Part shown: piece by piece, positions 5,185-5,331 of the stretch
Position numbering within the stretch: position 1 is the first letter of the stretch
Layout: the number at the start of each line of letters is the position of its first letter
Assembly (NCBI GenBank): GCA_016763915.1
Contig: JAESSX010000230.1
Span: forward strand, 1 to 5,331
Origin: Rhodospirillales bacterium
GTDB taxonomy: Bacteria; Pseudomonadota; Alphaproteobacteria; Rhodospirillales_A; Casp-alpha2
Direction of reading: 5' to 3'
Length of the DNA stretch: 5,331 bases
The notes under the pieces: generated by a model
What the model was told of the DNA's origin: nothing
The model's database searches: none
Seen by the model: the letters and a program-made list of their open reading frames with translations, nothing else
Translations under genes and position numbers: made by a program

Positions 5185-5331
5185 ATGGGACTCAAACGAA
5201 TTATCAGCGACCAAGCCGCCAACGAAAAAACCTATGAAAAGTTACGCCGGGAGCTGGACTTCCTCCCCCCCGGCCATGGGGATCGTGATCGCATCACGGC
5301 GGAACTGAATACAACGAAAGCCCGCATGGCG
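5185..5331 (+). CDS. Small phage-associated protein, N-terminal part only
   Basis: ATG at 5185 opens a frame that runs off the window after 49 codons (MGLKRIISDQAANEKTYEKL...). A ribosome binding site GGAG (5173-5176) lies 8 bases before the start and overlaps the end of the fibre gene, 4 bases after whose stop this gene begins, so they share an operon. The visible part is charged and helical, with a likely short coiled coil (residues 8-26) and a second helix (about 34-49). Family not recognised. Position after a tail-fibre gene suggests a small tail accessory protein or chaperone, which is inference only. Confidence 0.6.
   Translation, partial: MGLKRIISDQAANEKTYEKLRRELDFLPPGHGDRDRITAELNTTKARMA

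Noticed and set aside
104..5199. Matching MGLKR peptide at 104 and at 5185
   Set aside because: Only five residues agree and the flanking sequence is unrelated at DNA and protein level, so it is most likely chance.

Overview
The window reads as DNA from a fairly GC-rich Gram-negative bacterium, probably an alphaproteobacterium. This rests on GC-rich codon use (GAC, GGC, GCC, CTG), AAGGAG-type ribosome binding sites and the style of the genes; no taxonomic marker is present, so it is a soft inference. A cellular-looking block on the left meets a block of T7-like (short-tailed phage) virion genes on the right.

Left block (1-1930). The first 124 bases are GC-rich and hold only a tiny, doubtful reading frame with a good ribosome binding site. 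A convincing sigma70-like promoter (CTGACA, 17 bases, TATGAT) follows, with an imperfect inverted repeat around its -10 box. It sits upstream of a CPBP-family (Abi/Rce1-like) membrane protease gene that starts at TTG. Facing it on the minus strand, 21 bases away, is a DHH/DHHA1 phosphoesterase gene with its own candidate promoter.

Boundary (about 1931-2236). This is a gene-free leader: AT-rich, then strongly GC-rich, with a 13-base direct repeat. The switch from cellular to phage genes happens here.

Right block (2237-5331). In order: a major capsid protein of the Phage_capsid_2 / T7-like type; a translationally coupled 89-residue small protein; a 10-bp perfect-stem terminator; an unusually AT-rich gene-free island; a T7 gp11-like tail tubular protein A; the first ~115 residues of a T7 gp12-like tail tubular protein B; then, in a different frame, the last ~215 residues of a tail/fibre protein with a discoidin-like (F5/8 type C-like) module; and the start of a small protein that runs off the end. 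Capsid, gp11 and gp12 follow T7 order. Portal and scaffold, expected just before the capsid gene, are absent, and most of gp12 is missing at an abrupt out-of-frame join near 4525-4535. The phage block therefore looks like a decayed or rearranged prophage segment (or a misassembly at the join), not a complete module.

No RNA genes, CRISPR arrays, transposases or integrases were seen. The most notable observations are the gp12/fibre out-of-frame fusion, the orphan capsid-tail block beside cellular genes, the AT island between terminator and gp11, and the promoter/operator in front of the CPBP gene, which overlaps a TCC-TGA-C stop where a +1 shift would join the small frame to the CPBP frame.
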